This document shows, piece after piece, positions 62,226-64,000 of a DNA stretch of 64,000 nt. The DNA comes from Butyricicoccus_A sp963620595 (GTDB lineage Bacteria > Bacillota > Clostridia > Oscillospirales > Butyricicoccaceae), in the NCBI GenBank assembly GCA_963620595.1, contig CAVFAY010000001.1, positions 62,001 to 126,000 on the forward strand, in the 5' to 3' direction. Every line of letters starts with the position of its first letter. The first letter of the stretch is position 1. Both the position numbers and the translations under genes were made by a program. The notes below the pieces were generated by a model. That model worked only from the letters and a program-made list of their open reading frames with translations. It made no database searches and was not told the origin of the DNA.

Positions 62226-62765
62226 TCAGCGGCTCTCAATTCCATGACGAACTGCTTGGACAGCCTCCGCGCCACGCAATACCTCTACCATCTTAAGTCC
62301 CAGCTCAATGGATGCTGCTGCGCCACAGGCGGTAATGACTTTTCCATCCACGCATACCATGCAGTCCTTACGCACATGGGCAGATCCCATCTTATCATCA
62401 ACGCTAAAATGGCAAACCGCTTGCTTGCCGTCCAGAGCGCCCTTTGCTGCCAAAACAGACGGTGCTGCACAAATCGCTGTTAGATAGCAATCATGCTGCA
62501 TAGCATATGCGATAGCTTTGTCAATGACCGGCTTATCAAAATAATGCTTGGTTCCCGGGCCGCCCGGCAGAAAAATCATCTCGCAGTCGGACAAATCCAA
62601 CTGTTCCGGCGTGATGTCTGCCTCGATAATAAAGCCCAGCTTACTGGTGATGGTTTTGCCAGTCACACCGACACGGGTAAACGGAATCCCTGCGCGAGAC
62701 AGCATGTCCAGTGGGGCGATCAACTCCGTATCTTCATATCCATCTACATGAAAAACATAAACCAT
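62226..62765 (-). CDS. DJ-1/PfpI family protein
   Basis: A 179-residue protein of the ThiJ/DJ-1 group (YajL/ThiJ-like). The nucleophile elbow is LTAICAAPSVLAAKG with the reactive Cys near residue 99, and the acidic partner is in the N-terminal DGYEDTELIAPLDMLSRAG. Members repair glycated or oxidised molecules or act as chaperones; the precise function is not settled. Forms a unit with the cyclo-ligase gene. Confidence 0.92.
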   Translation of the reverse strand: MVYVFHVDGYEDTELIAPLDMLSRAGIPFTRVGVTGKTITSKLGFIIEADITPEQLDLSDCEMIFLPGGPGTKHYFDKPVIDKAIAYAMQHDCYLTAICAAPSVLAAKGALDGKQAVCHFSVDDKMGSAHVRKDCMVCVDGKVITACGAAASIELGLKMVEVLRGAEAVQAVRHGIESR

Positions 62766-62786
62766 ATGCTTGACTTGCCTCCTTTA

Positions 62787-63605
62787 TCAGTTAAACAGCA
62801 AATTAAAATATCCATCCTGCGCCGGTGTATCATCGTGATACCGAATGCAGCCCAGTTTTTGTTCGTTTCCTTCAAAGGTCAATCGCATGGTCTGACAGTG
62901 CAGTTGCTGCAGAACAGCTTGTGCCAAAGCGTCTTTCTTTGCACCGTAGATCTCTTGTGCCCACAGCTTACCTGCACCGTCATGCCAGACAAAGGCATAT
63001 GCGGTCAATGTGCCCCGTTGCTCAAGTCCATACACTCCGGCACCGAGCGCATCAAACAATGTGAACTGCTGCTTCCAGTCCTGCTCTGTGCGAAGCAGAT
63101 GCATTCCCTGTCCCTGCGTATACAGTTGGTTTAACGCCGGAATATCGCCGGTATTCAAACGTCGGAACCTGCCATCGACCTGTTTATCTGTACTCTTGAT
63201 GATTTGATTGGACACATAAAATGCAGGTTGATAACCAAATTGATCGTAAAAGCCATACAGCCATTCTTCCTGCGGAATCAAGACAGACGCAGCGCGTCCT
63301 TGCTTTTGATCCCAATCAAACGAAGCTTGCAGCAGACGATCCATTCGGTGCTGTCGGCGATATTCCGGTGCTGTGCAGGCGCCATAAATATAGGTTACCG
63401 GACGCACGCCGCGTGCATCACGCAGCTGATACGGCAGCATCTGAACCATAGCACACAGCGTGCCATCATCTTCATCAACGAGTGTCACATCCGAACGATA
63501 GACGTTCGCAAAGAACCACTCTCGAAATGCCTCATCACCCGGAAAGCAGCGCGTCCACAGAGATACAACCGCTTCTAAGTCTTCCTGTTCTACCCATCGA
63601 ATCAT
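62787..63605 (-). CDS. GNAT-family N-acetyltransferase, Eis-like
   Basis: A 272-residue protein with an N-terminal GNAT domain: RWVEQEDLEAVVSLWTRCFP, then YIYGACTAPEYRRQHRMDRLL. The acetyl-CoA loop (usually R/Q-x-x-G-x-G/A) reads RRQHRM and is thus atypical. The C-terminal half resembles a second GNAT-like/sterol-carrier region as in Eis proteins. It overlaps the DUF2156 gene by four bases; the substrate is unknown. Confidence 0.83.
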   Translation of the reverse strand: MIRWVEQEDLEAVVSLWTRCFPGDEAFREWFFANVYRSDVTLVDEDDGTLCAMVQMLPYQLRDARGVRPVTYIYGACTAPEYRRQHRMDRLLQASFDWDQKQGRAASVLIPQEEWLYGFYDQFGYQPAFYVSNQIIKSTDKQVDGRFRRLNTGDIPALNQLYTQGQGMHLLRTEQDWKQQFTLFDALGAGVYGLEQRGTLTAYAFVWHDGAGKLWAQEIYGAKKDALAQAVLQQLHCQTMRLTFEGNEQKLGCIRYHDDTPAQDGYFNLLFN

Positions 63606-64000
63606 GCTTTCACCGCCATATACTTTTTGCCCATCATGACCGGATGATAGGACAACTTGGCCTTGCGCAAGCCTTCCAGACCCAAGTCATCCTCTCGGTT
63701 GACATACGTATATCCTTCCATGACATGCTGTACAAACTGCTGGTTAATCATCGGATATGCACCCGGAATAGATGCCTCTGCCTTTTCCAACTGGACAACA
63801 AAAGTATCATGGCTGACCGGACATCCCATTGTAAACGCAATTACCTTGCCGTCCAGACGCAAAATACCACCCTTCATGCCAAGCGCCTCTCGATGATTCA
63901 GTGCCAGAGAAACAGCGCAGGTCTCACCGGAATACATCAAGCCATTCGGACAGTTGTCACCGTCTTGTGCCCAGTGAATGTGAAAATCATAGGCCTCCTG
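63602..64000 (-). CDS. DUF2156 (phosphatidylglycerol lysyltransferase C-terminal-like) protein, partial
   Basis: The 3' part of a gene whose 5' end lies beyond the right edge; the minus-strand frame stays open to base 64000. The visible 130 residues have the GNAT-like DUF2156 pattern, with INQQFVQHVMEGYTYVNRED followed by LGLEGLRKAKLSYHPVMMGKKY. Cytoplasmic family members are about 300 residues and lack the membrane domain of MprF; their substrate is not defined. Overlaps the GNAT gene, so the two acyltransferase-fold genes are co-transcribed. Confidence 0.87.
   Translation of the reverse strand, partial: QEAYDFHIHWAQDGDNCPNGLMYSGETCAVSLALNHREALGMKGGILRLDGKVIAFTMGCPVSHDTFVVQLEKAEASIPGAYPMINQQFVQHVMEGYTYVNREDDLGLEGLRKAKLSYHPVMMGKKYMAVKA

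Overview
The window reads as chromosomal DNA of an anaerobic, spore-forming member of the Bacillota, class Clostridia. It has the spoIIAA-spoIIAB-sigF sporulation operon, an [FeFe] hydrogenase, a T-box leader on alaS, RNase M5, ECF-type metal transport and moderate base composition. A gut butyrate producer of the Oscillospiraceae/Butyricicoccaceae type is my best guess, but this is inference only. I saw no rRNA, tRNA, CRISPR array, insertion sequence or prophage. Gene density is high, and both window edges cut genes (folC on the left, a DUF2156 gene on the right).

Layout. 0-4.7 kb: end of folC, spoIIA operon, then a truncated NuoF-like iron-sulfur protein with an [FeFe] hydrogenase. 5.2-16.6 kb: an AraC regulator divergent from one lactose/galactose operon (galK-galE-galT-galM-glk-lacZ-GPH symporter). 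This set covers uptake, hydrolysis, the Leloir pathway and glucose phosphorylation. 16.7-19.2 kb: pcrA/uvrD helicase. 19.3-23.9 kb: ECF sigma factor and anti-sigma factor from a consensus promoter, followed by a lactococcin-972-like secreted peptide, its large membrane protein and an ABC ATPase. 24.6-26.1 kb: a second GPH symporter with its own promoter.

26.2-35.1 kb is a nickel/urease island. A leftward ureABC-ureI-ureEFGD operon and a divergent nikMN-nikQ-nikO ECF transporter flank a CsoR/InrS-like regulator with a His-rich N terminus. G/C-tract inverted repeats lie at the ureA promoter and in the regulator/transporter divergent promoter region, which suggests one nickel-responsive circuit. 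A MoxR-type AAA+ ATPase and a VWA (MIDAS) protein follow at 35.2-37.9 kb from a separate promoter.

38.2-45.7 kb: a CstA-type transporter, a two-TM protein of unknown function, and a leftward four-gene operon. That operon encodes a small secreted protein, a permease with a large M1-peptidase-like ectodomain lacking the zinc motif, an ABC ATPase and a second membrane subunit. It is the best candidate here for an uncharacterised system. Next comes ogt, whose 3' end carries an apparent frameshift at a run of six A.

45.9-64 kb is mostly housekeeping: a TetR/flavodoxin pair with a clear self-operator, a GIY-YIG protein, a cytidylate-kinase-like protein, L-lactate dehydrogenase divergent from a tyrosine recombinase across a 42-bp palindrome, RNase M5, holA, a comEC whose C-terminal domain has lost the metallo-beta-lactamase motif, a HIT protein, alaS with a T-box, a U32 peptidase-family protein, mltG, a CPBP protease, 5-formyl-THF cyclo-ligase, a DJ-1 family protein, a GNAT acetyltransferase and a DUF2156 protein.
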